Shown here piece by piece: positions 1-16,079 of a stretch of 64,000 nt of DNA. Position numbers and translations under genes: made by a program. Positions within the stretch are counted from its first letter, which is position 1; each line of letters starts with the position of its first letter. The stretch is from contig OZ038533.1 in assembly GCA_964036665.1 (NCBI GenBank), positions 511,001 to 575,000 on the forward strand. Reading direction: 5' to 3'. The DNA comes from Gordius sp. MW1. Lineage: Eukaryota > Nematomorpha > Gordioida > Gordea > Gordiidae. The notes under the pieces are model-generated. The model made no database searches, was not told the DNA's origin, and saw nothing but the letters and a program-made list of their open reading frames with translations.

Positions 1-2710
1 GAGCGTGCTTAGGGGGGACAACCGCCCCCCCCCCTAAATCATGATTTTATTTAAATATATTAAAATTACGGGTAAAATTTTAAAACAAATATCAATTGCC
101 ATTTTCTAAATTATTAATGCCCCCCTCGAATTCATCTTTAATTTATATCTTATTCAACGAAAATATGACCTTATAAAAAATTTCCTTTTAGCCCCTCGGC
201 CACCAATTTAAAATATATCTACGCTCACGTAGATAGTTATATTAACACTTGTTTAAAAAAAATATGTTTCAATCAAGTTAAGATTTGTTGCTCTTATTAA
301 GACAAAGAAAAGGTCATTGACGCTATGCTTCATCCAGCCTTTATAATTGCCTGAAGTTAATTAAGTAAGAAAATAAGATATCTAGAGATGATCTTTCAAG
401 GATTGAATGTCCCTTCACAGTTCCTATTCAACTAATTTGGTTTAGATGTAGAAATAAAGATACTTTGTCATCTTGTGACAGCAATTTTAATTTATTTAAA
501 AAAAAATTTTAATTAAAGCGTAATTATTAAATATAAATTATTATTCCCTCGATGCACCAGTTAAAAGACTTTTTTGTTTAAGTCAACGATTGTTTGGAGA
601 TAAAAAAATTTATTTAAGTTACCATTTTGAACCTAAATATTGTGGAAGTTAAGTGGTCATTTATTATCAATAAATTTTTAAAATTTTGACAATATTTAAT
701 TTTATATTAAAATTATTTTAAATAACTTTAAAAGGAAATCAAACTAAACCTTATGCCTTTTGGAAAAGTAAAAATTGGAACTAAATTTATATGTTATAAT
801 CTGAGGGAAGGACCAATGACTAAACTTGTAATTTTTAAAGGAATTTTAAATCTCTGTTTATAATTGATCTCATGAATACCTATTCTATTTAATTAAGGTC
901 GAAATAATTACCATAAAACCCCTTCAACTTTATATGAAAGAAAACATTTATAATACCAGAAAGATCATAAATACTAATGTAATGGCTGCTGGCTTTATGA
1001 TAATGGAATAATAGGCTGATATTAATTCAACACCAAATATGGACAAAACCCTTTATTCAACAGAACTGACTCGGCTCAGTGGTTTTAAAGTTGTTAAAAT
1101 TTAGTAAAAAACATTAATAATATTTCACACCAAAGTTAGTTTTAAGGAAAAATAAAAATTTTGTTTTATTTGTAGACTAACTTATTAAAGACAGTTTAAA
1201 TTTGTTGAAGTCATAGAATAACGAAAATGTCATATGTAAATTCGAACTGAATTTACACTCAAGCTTTTAATTATTAAATTAAAACATTGATTTGCTAACC
1301 TATCGAGGCAATTGCTAAAAGAACCTTACTATTTGAAAATCACGAAAAAACCAAATTCAGTTATGAGCAGAAAAAGAACTCCCAACAATCTATATCTTAA
1401 AATCAGGACGATAACGGTTTTTTTTATTTAATTTATAAATTTTTATTACATTACCCTAAAGATCATGTCGGGGAGGGAGCGACTTTTTGACGTATATATA
1501 GTGTTTGTGAGGTCCGCAAAGAACTGACAATGTAGGAAAAGAATGAAGGATGAAACTTTTGAATGTTATCATTTTATATGTAGGTATATTAAACACTTTT
1601 TAAAAGTGAGTGAGTATATTATTTAATTAAAAATTAATGCATAAAAAATATTCCTTTTCAAATTTAAGCATAAAATTTTATATGCATTAAATAATTTGCT
1701 CCGTTGAGTCATAATTATCATCTTATGCCGAAAATATGAAACATTTATCTCCATAGTTTCATCTTGTTCTGTTACTTTTGGAAAAAATACGTTGTCTTTC
1801 GTAAAGGAGGTAATTAAACGATATATTTTTCCCCGTACATTTTCCAACATATTTACTTCAGCAATCAATCATATTATCAATTTCAAAATTCAAATTTTAT
1901 TATACTTGTTATTATAAAAAACGAAAACGAGGACATACGCCTTTTATACTATAGTATTAAGATTAGCTAAAAAGACTTGCAAATTTTTTGATGAGGTGTC
2001 AAGGTTGTTTGAGAAAATGTGCGCATGTATCTATGATGTGGACATTAAGAATTAGTTGTTCTTAGTAGTAAGGAAAAAGGCCTTGTGGACAAAAGTTTTG
2101 ACATAAACTTGTATATTTATAATCGAATACGTTTGAGGGAAGTATAAAACAAAAGGAATGTTAGTAAAGAGCGTGCTGCCGTTTTGAAATATTTCTAGCT
2201 AAATATGCGTGATACGAGCTTACAGAGCGAAAATTTTATTAATAGGCTTAAAATTATATTATCGCATTAATAGGTCTTAGTCTATCAATGTGTAAACCGA
2301 ATTAGAAAAGAGATAGTTTATTTATGAGCCAGAAGTCAAAGTTTCAACAAGCTGTATATAATTAATTAGTTTTTGGCTTATATTAATTAACATCCTTAAA
2401 GACAGAGCCGGTTATAATGACGCCATCAAATTGTCAAAGGCATTAGATTATTTATCGATGGATGATTAAAGCACAATGAGTCAGTCACCCTTGTAATAAT
2501 CAAATCTACTGAATTCAAATATATTTTGATTAATAGCGACCTCAACCAACTCATCAACGCCTTAACTTATAATTCTATTTAAGAACTTTAACCATAATTT
2601 TAGGATTAAAGTTAGGTCAGAGATGTCAGTGTTAAAGCTTTCTTATTTACGAATGGGTCTTTATTTTGCAAGTGACAGGATATCATAGATCTTGACGAGT
2701 ACAATGTGTT
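1..2710. other. AT-rich intergenic sequence, no gene seen
   Basis: No open frame here has a recognisable domain or splice-supported exon. Positions about 12-140 are a partial copy of the C-run repeat family seen complete near 8.1, 55.6 and 62.5 kb: a C run, CTAAATCATGATTTT, and GCCCCCCTCGAATTC. The rest is AT-rich with no structure I can name. Confidence 0.5.
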
Positions 2711-2718
2711 CGGCATGT

Positions 2719-3313
2719 AGAGCCCTGCACGGGCGGCCCAAAGCCCGGCCCGAGAACGGCCAGAATTGATATAAAAACTAATCTTTTATAATACATGATT
2801 TAAATAAACTAGACTCGATATTAAATAATTATCTTCGCACAGCGTACATAATATATGTCCAAACTTCAGCTCTTTCCCCCTGTCTATTATAATAAATAAC
2901 TGACCTGAACTGCAAATCTTATTCTAGTATTTAATATTAGTAGCTCTTAGAACTTGAGAAATAAGCTAAGTAAACATTTTAAAAAGTTTTTTATATGGAA
3001 CTGTTAAATAAGGTATATTTTTTAAAGTTATTTTTTAGTTTTAAATTATTAGCTATATAAATTGTAACGAATGAAAAAGGATCTTTTATTTTAAAATTAT
3101 CCTAGAAATTACGAGTAATAACAATCTAATGCATTTTATATTTAGATGGTGAAATAATTTTCAAAAATAAAAATTTACAAAAGTTTTATTTAAAAAATCG
3201 GGTCGGGCTAGGGCCAAAAAGGAAAAAGTCTTTCGGGCTCAGGCCGGGCTCGGGCAAAATAAAAAATGGAGAATTCGGGCTCGGGCAGAAGAAATTTCAT
3301 TTTGCAGGGCTCT
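2719..3313. mobile_element. non-autonomous hAT-like element, GC-rich ends
   Basis: The ends are inverted copies, AGAGCCCTGCA at the left and TGCAGGGCTCT at the right. They are bordered by imperfect 8-bp direct repeats, CGGCATGT (2711-2718) and AGGCATGA (3314-3321), 6 of 8 identical. Inside each end lie GC-rich blocks such as CGGGCGGCCCAAAGCCCGG and GGGCTCAGGCCGGGCTCGGG that stand out against an AT-rich core with no coding frame. An 8-bp duplication and a TIR of this type fit the hAT superfamily. Assignment is by signature only. Confidence 0.6.
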
Positions 3314-3759
3314 AGGCATGAGGTTAGATCATTTTAATATTTGAGATGTTAACGGTACTAGACCTGCGCAACCCATTCCACCATAAATTTTAAACATTGT
3401 TATAAATAGCTAAGGAATAAATCTAATATGATATACTCTAAGGAATTAATGATTAGCATCCGCTAGATATGATCAGAATTGATGTGATTCATGATATATT
3501 ATAGATTAGGAAAAGTGTATGTTTGTAACGAAACTTTATTGATAACTAGGGCCGGGGTGGAGAAACTAATAAACAAAAGAATAATTAAAAATTCAAAAAG
3601 AAAGCTATTCAAAAAAAAATCCTGTTTCCAGACTAGACAATAAAACTAATATTCAATTTTAAATATTTAATTAATACAAAAAGCTAGTATAAAAAATATT
3701 AATAATTAAACGCATAAAATGACTAAGCTATTATTTTTAAACAATTGTATATATATAGC

Positions 3760-4440
3760 GTGTCTACATTAGATATTAGTCTAAATATAAATATTTACAA
3801 GTATGTTTTAAGTTGCTAATGATTATAAAAGAATAAATCATTGTCAAAAAAGGTTATTCTATATACAGTTGCATATGATTCACGGTGTCTACATATAACA
3901 GCTCAACACTTTAAGTTGCTAATGATTATAAATACACTAAAACATTGTCAAAGTAGGTGATTTAGAATTGGGTTCAAAATGTCACAGTCCGAAATGCCAC
4001 ACTGAATATCACGAAAAATTAAATCTCAAATGGAGAGGGAATTTGATGTGCATCTAAACCTAACCCAAACCCTAACCTAAAACGCTGACCTAAAACACTA
4101 CATAATGGAAATTATGCGCTTGCGCAATGAGTAATTGCGAATCTCACGATCGTGAGATTCAGTGGCTTAGTTGCATTTTGGACTGTGACATTTTGAAATG
4201 ATACCGATTCTATATACAGTTACATGTCTACATATAATAATAGCTTAATTTTAATTAATGATATGGATAGCAATAAAAAATCACCAGTACGCTTTATGTT
4301 GTTAATGATTATAAAAGACTAAAGCACTGTCAAAAAAGGTTATTCTATATACAGTTGCATATGATTCACCGTCTCTACATATAACAGCTGAACACTTTAA
4401 GTTGCTAATGATTATAAATACACTAAAACTTCATAACTGT
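3760..4440 (+). repeat. degenerate tandem array of about 100-bp units
   Basis: Units share AAGTTGCTAATGATTATAAA, then CATTGTCAAAAAAGGTTATT, then CTATATACAGTTGCATATGA, then ACATATAACAGCTGAACACT. Copies or partial copies start near 3810, 3911, 4210, 4297 and 4396. The array is split between 3967 and 4206 by a MITE; the unit sequence continues on both sides of it, which proves the array is older. There is no coding content. Confidence 0.7.
3968..4205 (+). mobile_element. MITE with GGTTCAAAATGTCAC-type inverted ends, copy 1
   Basis: A 238-bp element running from TTGGGTTCAAAATGTCAC to GTGACATTTTGAAATGATACC; the ends are inverted copies. It interrupts a tandem array and is flanked by GATTTAGAA and GATTCTATA, a decayed 9-bp target duplication. 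Inside are a telomere-like stretch (CCTAACCCAAACCCTAACCT near 4058) and a perfect 22-bp palindrome at 4139-4160 centred on CGATCG. A second copy in opposite orientation at 31382-31610 has a perfect 9-bp duplication. Nine-base duplications are typical of Mutator-type elements. Confidence 0.8.
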
Positions 4441-6075
4441 TTAGGGCCATATTAGGATAATTCAAAATCCTGGCTACAATCTTCTCTTACTAACTTTTGC
4501 AGTTTAGGACCGGTTCACCTGATGTCTCTAGTGTCATATATAACTTCTTGCTTATCTGTTAGGATACTGTAAGTAGATTATGTTCGGTTAAGGAAATTCC
4601 ATATTTACCAATAAATTAGCTATTTAAATATTTAATCCATATCCTACAATATCTATAATAACACAAACGATAGAGTGTAAACTCAGGTTCAGTTTGATGA
4701 GTCAGGTTCCAAATATTTAAAAGCCGCGCCCATCATTTTATGGGGATGGCGTTGAAAAATGCAAAGTTTTTTTTGATTAACTTACAAATCAATTGAGTAA
4801 TTCATAAATTTATATTTGTAAGTGTCCACGGTAATTATGTAAACAAGTGAGACACGACAAGACAACCAAAAGCGAGGCCATAAATTGCATAGCAATTAAT
4901 AACCAGGGGCGTTTGTTTTTTTGTTTTGGTAAATTCGCCTATCGTGGGGTATTGTTCTTACAAAACTCATCTATACAGCGTATAAACTCAGCACATAGCT
5001 ATGAAATTAATAAACGAGATAGGTAAGAAGGGGCAAGAACACCTATGGGGGGGGGCAATGTAGCATGGGGTCATATAATACTCGTTTATAATTGTTTTTT
5101 TCATACACTATTTACAAAAATTTAGCTTTTTAAGTTTTTAATGCAAAAAAACTAGTTATTATTTTTATTTTGCATTTTTACTTATTTTTTGGACATAGGT
5201 TTTCTTTCACTCATTCTTTATTATTACCTGCTTTATCATTCATTGCCTTATATCAAATTCTAAACTACTCAAAAATATTATTTATGGCGAGGGGAAAGCA
5301 AATGGAGAAGATGACCTTGGAAAAGCCAATAGTCATCCTTCCAAATCTTACAGCTTTAAATTGAGAATTAAAGTGGATTCCTTTAACGTAACAGCAGCGG
5401 TCATAAGCTAGTGTATTTGCGAAAGCTAAATAGACAGAAGCATATGTCCACAGCCATTATAAATCCTTATATGCTTATTTAAGAGTCTATAAATTTTGAG
5501 GTTATGACATCCAAATAATTATAATACAAAATTTAAATCTTACCTAAAAAGTAAAATAAAATGGACGTTTAAGTGATTTAATAATCATCATTGGTAATTT
5601 TTTATAACTTTGTTGTAATTTCTAGTTATTATATTTTAACAAATTAAGTTTAAAACCATAAAATGAGCCTGGAACAATAAAATACAAATTACTGTCAAAT
5701 TATAATTTTTATTTCGAGTTACTAGTGTCGGTATAATCAATAGTGTCTCTTTCAGTATTAATATTTTCATTTGAAATAATATTTAAATGCGAATCAATAT
5801 TGTTTTCATCAAAAGAATTATGACTAACAAACGAGCGCTTTATAACAATATTCTAAAAATTCTAATTACGCGAATCATAGGCAAAAGAAAATAAATTTGC
5901 GATATTATCTAAATAATTGAATACATCAATCGAAAGAGAGAAGATTATTTATTTGAGCATCTTTTTGCTTAACGGGCTTGCTAATCGAAAATACTTTTTG
6001 GCCTTGGTCAATTTGTAATAAATTGATCTCAGCTTTCTCATTATTTTCTATTAAAAACGAAATGCAGGTTTAAAT
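4441..6075. other. AT-rich intergenic sequence with one repeat end
   Basis: No supported gene. Near 4858-4912 is a solo end of the repeat also found at 8862-9869 and 20556-21991 (GGCCATAAATTGCATAGCAA). A short open frame at 5170-5364 has no recognisable family. The sequence next to 6076 may be the decayed C-terminal coding part of the Mutator-like transposase that follows. Confidence 0.45.
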
Positions 6076-6690
6076 ATCGGGGTGAGGTTCCCCAATAGGG
6101 GACTTCAAAGAGTTGTGATAACCCTCAAGATGGTTATTGGTCCTAGGACCAATAGCCTCACATCTTTGCCGCATAGAATACGGAAATTTAGCCGAAGGGC
6201 TTATCCATGTGGCAAAATATAATCAACAAAAACGCGCATTTTTGCATGCAGGGAGACAATAGGGTCATCCCAGCATGATCTCCAGACCTTGTCCACATCG
6301 TTCAAACGTATAAATGCAAACCCCGTAGCCCTTCGAATCATCTTGCGCATTCGAGGATCTCGGAGATATTCCTTCTTGAATCCCAACTTGTAGATTCTTC
6401 TCAGAAGGGCCTTTGAATAATGAAACAGGCAATTTTAAATAAATGTATAAGCCTAACAAATTAATTATTACCTTTTACGATGGCGTTCGGGAAGGATTTT
6501 TCAATCACGCTTTTAGCCGACCGCTCAAAATCAATTTGCACAAATCATTTAAACCCAAACATACACTCTTTATTATAGTAAACACCCTGCAGTATGTTCC
6601 ACGCCTCCTATTAGGCATGAAGACATATACCACAGGTATCCAAAGTATATGGTATGCTCCTCGAAGATGCTTGAAATTGCAGTAACTGAC
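6076..6690 (-). pseudogene. Mutator-like (MULE) transposase remnant
   Basis: Read on the minus strand, this stretch gives, in order, blocks typical of animal MULE transposases: PVVYVFMPNRRRGTYCRVF (about 6640-6585), then in another frame DFERSAKSVIEKSFPNA (about 6535-6485) with a catalytic-type Asp, then YLRDPRMRKMIRRATGFAF followed by a VDYI segment (6386-6201), and finally GPRTNNHLEGYHNSL (about 6150-6105), the well-known C-terminal signature of the family. At least two frame changes separate the blocks, so it cannot make protein. No terminal inverted repeats were found, so the element's limits are unknown. It could be related to the 9-bp-duplication MITEs in this window, but nothing in the ends shows that. 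Confidence 0.75.
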
Positions 6691-8075
6691 CTTAGAAGTC
6701 TATAAAATATAAAATACAATTTACTATAAGCTGGGATGTTATAAGCTGAGGCCCACACAACGTATTTAGAATGGTCCTTGTAAGTGCTTGGCCTTAAAAA
6801 TCAAAAAATCTAGACCTTAAAATTTGCTTGATGTCTTATGAGGAGTATGTCGCATAGCAAATTTAAAAATAAAATTTAAAGATTGAATATATAAAATTGG
6901 GTTAGATATTCAAAAGTAAGATTTTTAAATTAGATTTAATAAATAGAAATAATAATATGATATCTAAAAATAGTATAGATATTAAGATGGTATAAAGATG
7001 GTATATTTAAAAATTGGATTCAAAAATGGTGGGAAACTTTCGTTAGAAGGTTAAATCTAAATTGCGAAAGAATAAGTTTAAATCCATAAAGGATTAATCT
7101 AAATTGCGGGAGAATACGCTTAAATTCTCATTTTATGCATTATAGGTCGAAATTGCCAAATGTTCCTAAATTTACATTTTGTATGCACTATACGTCGAAA
7201 TTGCTAAATGTTCCTGTTGGTTTATTAGCTTTTTTTTCAGATCAGCTTTTTTTGATAAGCTTTTATTTTGAACAGAAACGGATAATACATATGGTTATTA
7301 CCAACTCGGATTTGGTTTACAATATTAAAACATATAATTATAGCAATAATATAATCTGTAGAAAATGATATATTAATAAAAGTTATACTAAAATAAACTA
7401 TTCTCTTTCACGTATTCATATATACGACACATTGTATCAAAATCATAAATTAAGCAGGGTGGTGAGCACAAAGAATGTCATGCTATTTGGTATAGGTAGA
7501 TAAAAAGTGAGCTTATAAAAAATATATAACAATGAGTGCAAATGCAAATAAACAAATGAATATTTAACTAAGGGAAAAATATAAAAAGTGAAAAGCCGAA
7601 GGAAATGGTACAAAATATAAGGTGAAACAAAACAATTTTGGCATGGGGGAAATGTAAGTTTTTTGCTATGTTATCAAATACTGTCAATTTTTAATAAGTG
7701 TTTGTTTTTAAAAAGTGGTAAGGTTGAATTGATAAAAATGGATTCCATATTTCGGACAACAGAGGCCTATCTTCTGGAAACGAGCGATCTTGTATGGTAA
7801 CAAACACGTTAATAATAGATAAACTAATCTAATGCTATAATTAAAATAATGGGTATAAATCACAAGAAATGTTTTAAAGGGCGGGTCATTTGATTTCGTA
7901 ATCATCCCTAATATTATTGAACAAAGCACAACCCTATTACGAGAACTTAAAATTTTTAAAATTTCAGACATTACCTTGTAGCAATTAATAACCATATCTG
8001 GTTTACAACGAGTTAGACCTAGAATATAACGTATATGCAGAAGCACATAATTAAAAACACCGATACTATCACCCT
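6691..8075. other. AT-rich intergenic sequence, no gene seen
   Basis: No recognisable coding sequence. A 112-codon open frame on the minus strand (7708-8046) has no domain I know, no splice-supported neighbours and composition like its surroundings. Short direct repeats occur near 7030-7210 (GGTCGAAATTGCCAAATGTT and a variant). Confidence 0.4.
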
Positions 8076-8233
8076 CATGGGCTTAACCATAATTGGAATT
8101 AAAGGAGGGCAATAATGAATTAGGGAGGGGCAAAATGAACATTTTTTGAAATTGTAACCATAAGTTTAATAAATTTTTGGATTTAGAGGGGCAGTCGCCC
8201 ATCCCTGCCCCCCCCCCCTTGACTATGCCCATG
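8076..8233. mobile_element. hAT-type MITE, GGGCGTAGCC family, copy
   Basis: It begins CATGGGCTTAACCAT and ends TTGACTATGCCCATG (inverted ends) and contains the family's C run and the GCAATAATGAATTAGGGAGG block. It is flanked by ATCACCCT and ATCACCAC, an imperfect 8-bp duplication (6 of 8). See the copy at 55597-55763, where the duplication is perfect. Non-coding. Confidence 0.65.
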
Positions 8234-8366
8234 ATCACCACCCTATGTCTAATTATATTCTTTAATGTTACCAATTTAAGCTTGCCTTTAAAATCTAAAT
8301 ATTAAGTGTAAGTTGAAAGTTTTTTTAAGGTTATTTAAAAAGTATTTTTTTCATACTTATAAAATA

Positions 8367-8703
8367 CTAGATGAACCCGGCAAAGGTTGTTTTGCCTTTA
8401 CCCGTGTGTATTAAATTATGTTGAAATTTTAGGGCAGATATGATGATAAAGCGGTTATTGAAGTAAAAATAAAGTTTGATGTCTATATGTTCTACTTCTA
8501 TTGTTCTATTTCCGTATACAGTGCAACGCGTACGGATACTTGAAAACTACTGGACCGATTTGGCTCGAACAAATCTTAAAACATGCTCCGGAGGGTCAGG
8601 AATAAACTATGAAATTTTGACCCAAATCGGTCTGGTAGTTTTTCTAAATTGGTGGCGGCATATACACACACACACACACATAGTTTGATTTTTAGATATA
8701 GGA
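8367..8703 (-). mobile_element. short non-autonomous Helitron
   Basis: Read on the minus strand, the element starts TCCTATATCTAAAAATCAAA after an A and ends with a hairpin (GGCAAA / TTTGCC) followed by GGGTTCATCTAG and then T. A 5' TC, a 3' hairpin shortly before CTRR, and insertion between A and T are the defining Helitron terminal features. At 337 bp it carries no Rep or helicase. A (CA)n microsatellite lies at about 8663-8680. Good terminal evidence; internal identity not tested. Confidence 0.7.
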
Positions 8704-8861
8704 TTTGAGAAATTTATACGTCATTATGCATCATTGCATGAAAGTTAATTTACTTATTAAATATTTAATAAAAAGCCGAGTCGTCGAGTTAACTGAACAT
8801 GACATGGCAATTCATCTTAACAACTATCAGTCCACTTTTGATTATTAATTATAAAACTCAA

Positions 8862-9869
8862 GCCTTCGGCCCTCGTGGGAAGGGGGAGGTGGGAAGGGAA
8901 GGGGGAACTCTTCTATAATCTGTATAAAAGTAACATATTTGCTATGCAATTTATGGGCGAGAAAGGTGGGAAGGGGCTAGATTGCCTATAGGAGGGTATT
9001 AATGCAAAATAATTGGACTGACGGGCATAGGGTAAATATCAATGTTAACTAATTCCGAAGCGAAAAAAAAATTAAAATTCCGATTCACAATTTGGCCAAT
9101 GGTCATTTTTTCATTGGTCAGTAGCCAGGACACTGTTAAAAGTCATACTATCAAGGGTATTAACAAGAACAATATATTAATTTAATTTAAAAAAAAAATA
9201 AAAAATTTGCCCTCCCCGGATTCGAACCCACATCATTAGAGGCATAGGCTTTTGTAGGGGCGCAGGAACCCATATCAGTATAGGCATGGGCCCTTGTAGG
9301 GGAGGTCATAGGGTAATTGTAAATGTTAACCTAATATACCCAATTCAAAAACGAAAAAAAATTCGATTTATTTGGCCAATGGTTTTTTTTTTCATTGGTC
9401 AGTAGCCAGCGGACGGTCAAAAAGTCATATAATCAATGTTATTAACAAGAACAAAATATTAATTTAATTTAAAAAAAATAAAAATTTTGCCCTCTCCGGG
9501 ATTCGAACCCGTTGCCTCCTGTTTACAAGTCGTGCGCTATAACCACTCACACCCTGCTGGTATTAAAATCGTAGAAGTTTTTATGTTATTTATATAGATA
9601 ATGAAATAATAAAGTTGTGTTTTATGTTAAGAAAATCAATATATTTTATTGGTCAGTAGCCAGCGGACGGTGAAAAAGTCATATTATCAATGTTATTAAC
9701 AAGAACAAAATATTATTTTAATTAAAAAAAAATTAAAAAAATTCGTCCTCTCCGGGGATTGAACTCGAGACTTCAGGTCACAAAGCTGGCGCCAATAACT
9801 TGGTAAACAACGGACAACAAAAAACGAGCCCATAAATTGCATAGCAATTAATAATTCACTAGATCCAGC
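8862..9869 (+). repeat. unclassified interspersed repeat R, copy 1
   Basis: It opens with CAAGCCTTCGGCCCTCGTGGG and closes with CGAGCCCATAAATTGCATAG. A second copy in opposite orientation lies at 20556-21991 and interrupts a retrotransposon, so it is mobile or was. The core is about three 280-bp modules, each with GGCCAATGGTCATTTTTT, CATTGGTCAGTAGCCAG, and a block containing a tRNA-like B box (GGATTCGAACCC on this strand). No open frame has a recognisable protein. The tRNA-like blocks suggest a retroposon (SINE-like), but the size and modular structure are unusual for one. Confidence 0.55.
9490..9562 (-). pseudogene. tRNA-Thr(UGU)-like module
   Basis: On the minus strand the sequence reads like a tRNA body: an A-box-like GTGAGTGGTTATAGCGC, an anticodon region GACTTGTAAACAGGAGG with TGT in the loop position, and a perfect B box GGGTTCGAATCCC. 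The wording around the anticodon resembles tRNA-Thr(UGU). The 5' anticodon-stem strand and the acceptor stem do not pair, so it is a tRNA-derived promoter module rather than a tRNA gene. More degraded relatives with the B box lie near 9210-9235 and 9742-9775. Confidence 0.6.
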
Positions 9870-10224
9870 ATTGTATTAGCATTTATATTATATATAATCT
9901 TAATATATTTTGTTCAAGAATATTTCTATCTTTACCAATCAAATACATATCTTAACATGGCATTTGATGAAGTAGTCGTTAAATTTAGGTCTTATTTAAT
10001 TAATTTAAACTTACCATTTATAATTTGAATATTCATTTTAGTCTCTTTGTGGCAATGGAATTCGAAGAACCTTTGGATAGATATTAAATAATTGGAGAAA
10101 TAAAACAAAGCGCAAAGGTAGCATTTTTGAGAAAAAGGGTAAAAAAAAATATGTCATATCCCTTCACAATATAAAGGTCGCCTTGGTTAAATTTAATTTT
10201 GGAAACGACCTTCATTTTAAACTT

Positions 10225-10525
10225 AAGCAGTCAGTGAAATAAGGATAATTCTAAGTACAGCATCTATGAAGATAAAGCTTGTAGGACACAGACGAAGATG
10301 GTATGGTCATAGAGAGACGGCATGGCTGCGCTGAAAAAATGGGTTGATAAAACAAGAAGGAAAACGAAAAAGGAAGACATGCCTTTAAAGAATCTCAAAA
10401 AGCTTTCAGGATAAATAAAGAGATTTGTGAATATAGAGACAAATGGAAATTAATGATGAAAGATCTGACCACCGTCATGAATGATAAACAGTGGTGGAAA
10501 AAAATTATTCATATCTAATAAATAT
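10225..10525 (+). pseudogene. 3' end remnant of a non-LTR retrotransposon ORF
   Basis: Conceptual fragments read KLVGHRRRWYGHRE, then a Lys/Arg-rich stretch, then EYRDKWKLMMKDL and DKQWWKKIIH. A GHxxRWxGH block followed by a basic linker and a WR-type tail is what the C-terminus of many LINE ORF2 proteins looks like. Stops and frame changes interrupt it, and no reverse transcriptase core is nearby. The family assignment is tentative. Confidence 0.4.
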
Positions 10526-10600
10526 TAATTGATATTTAGGGTACGGCTGTCGTATCAAATAAATTATTAAGAGTGCCTCAATTTAACTATAAGTACCCAA

Positions 10601-10610
10601 TTTATTTATT
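10601..10610 (-). terminator. poly(A) signal for LETM1
   Basis: TTTATTTATT on the plus strand gives two overlapping AATAAA signals on the minus strand, about 140 nt after the LETM1 stop codon. Nothing else this close fits better. Confidence 0.5.
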
Positions 10611-10746
10611 ATCGAGGGAATAATTCATCTACATTTCCAATACAAACATCACAAAAAACATCATTTTGTCGTACGTCATCGCAAATCGATGAAAAAAATT
10701 GGGCGATAGTAGGGCAGCGACTGATCAAATAATTCATCTTTTGTTA

Positions 10747-15012
<4,266 letters not shown>

Positions 15013-15683
15013 CTTCCGAAAACTACTGCCAACAATTTACCAAAATAGCAAATTGAAAAAAATATTTAGTCATATGATCGTGACATTGTAAGCCGCATGT
15101 ACGAATGTACATTTTTACAAATGAATGCCTTTTAATTCGCATGGAACAGGTAGTAAACGTAATTTTAAAGGGTACGGATGAAGGTTTAAGATGTCTAATC
15201 TTAAAATACAGTATCAATGTTAATGAAAAACTTTGCTTTAATATAGCTTTTATAAAAGTCAAGGTTTGAGCAAGAAGTTAGTGCCAGTAGTTGTTTAGTT
15301 TGAGGGAAGTAAACAAATGATGCCACACATTTTAATAATGTAAGATTTTATAAGTACATTTTAAGGTATATATTTATGGTAAAGCTATTAATTTTTTCTT
15401 AGTTTTGATGCTTTTGTATGCCGAATGCATTATATTATTGTTGATATTAAAATTTGTTTGCTAACCCATCCCCATGCGCAACAATTTGACATCCTGAATA
15501 GAAAAATTAGGGTACTCGGCAGAGTTTTTCTTAATGAAAGTCAAGGCACATATAAAATCTAATACTCTGGTCCCGATACACAAAATAAAGCTGGCTGCTG
15601 TGCTATAAACCGACCAACAGAATTCAAATGGTGGTGGAAGATACAACTTCATGAAACCTACCTGAATGGGCGTTCTTGTAACC
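15013..15683. other. intergenic stretch between LETM1 and the gypsy element
   Basis: No supported gene. The LETM1 promoter and 5' UTR must lie here, just right of 15012, but no clear TATA box or initiator is visible. Short open frames at 15023-15262 and 15461-15652 (both minus) have no recognisable family. Confidence 0.4.
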
Positions 15684-15688
15684 AGTTG

Positions 15689-15788
15689 TATACTAATTCA
15701 CATATGTCTTAAATCGGAAACAAAATTATATATTTTTATCCACATGGTATATACAAAACTGATATTACAAATTACGCTATATATCACA
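15689..15788 (-). repeat. gypsy 3' LTR (100 bp) with adjacent polypurine tract
   Basis: On the minus strand the LTR starts TGTGATATATAGCG and ends GAATTAGTATA. Immediately before it (higher coordinates) is AATAGGGAGAAA, the polypurine tract that primes plus-strand synthesis. It differs from the other LTR by one 6-bp gap, one 1-bp gap and two substitutions, so little time passed relative to the decay of the coding region, or the sample is too short to judge. Confidence 0.85.
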
Positions 15789-16079
15789 TTTCTCCCTATT
15801 TTAAATGTGAAATTCCTCGTAGAACCGTACAGGTGGTTTTGACGTTCTAGTCGATCATCTTAACGTAATCGGACTTGCAACTTTTTCAACATTCGTTTCC
15901 AGACTAGTATTCGGACTTGCAACTTTTTCTACATTCGGTTCCAGACTAGTATCGTTAGTTTCGACGAACTGGAATTGCATCCTAAATTTTAACTGATCCG
16001 CGTGTTTCCTTTTAATTTCTTTATTAGTGCGAACATTATATGAATATGGGCCTTTACGTTGTATGATAAATCCTTTGTA

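Noticed and set aside
7708..8046. 112-codon open frame as a host gene
   Set aside because: No recognisable domain, no supporting exons, composition like flanking AT-rich DNA.
9490..9562. Functional tRNA-Thr gene
   Set aside because: The anticodon stem and acceptor stem do not pair and related degraded modules sit in tandem; it is a tRNA-derived repeat part.
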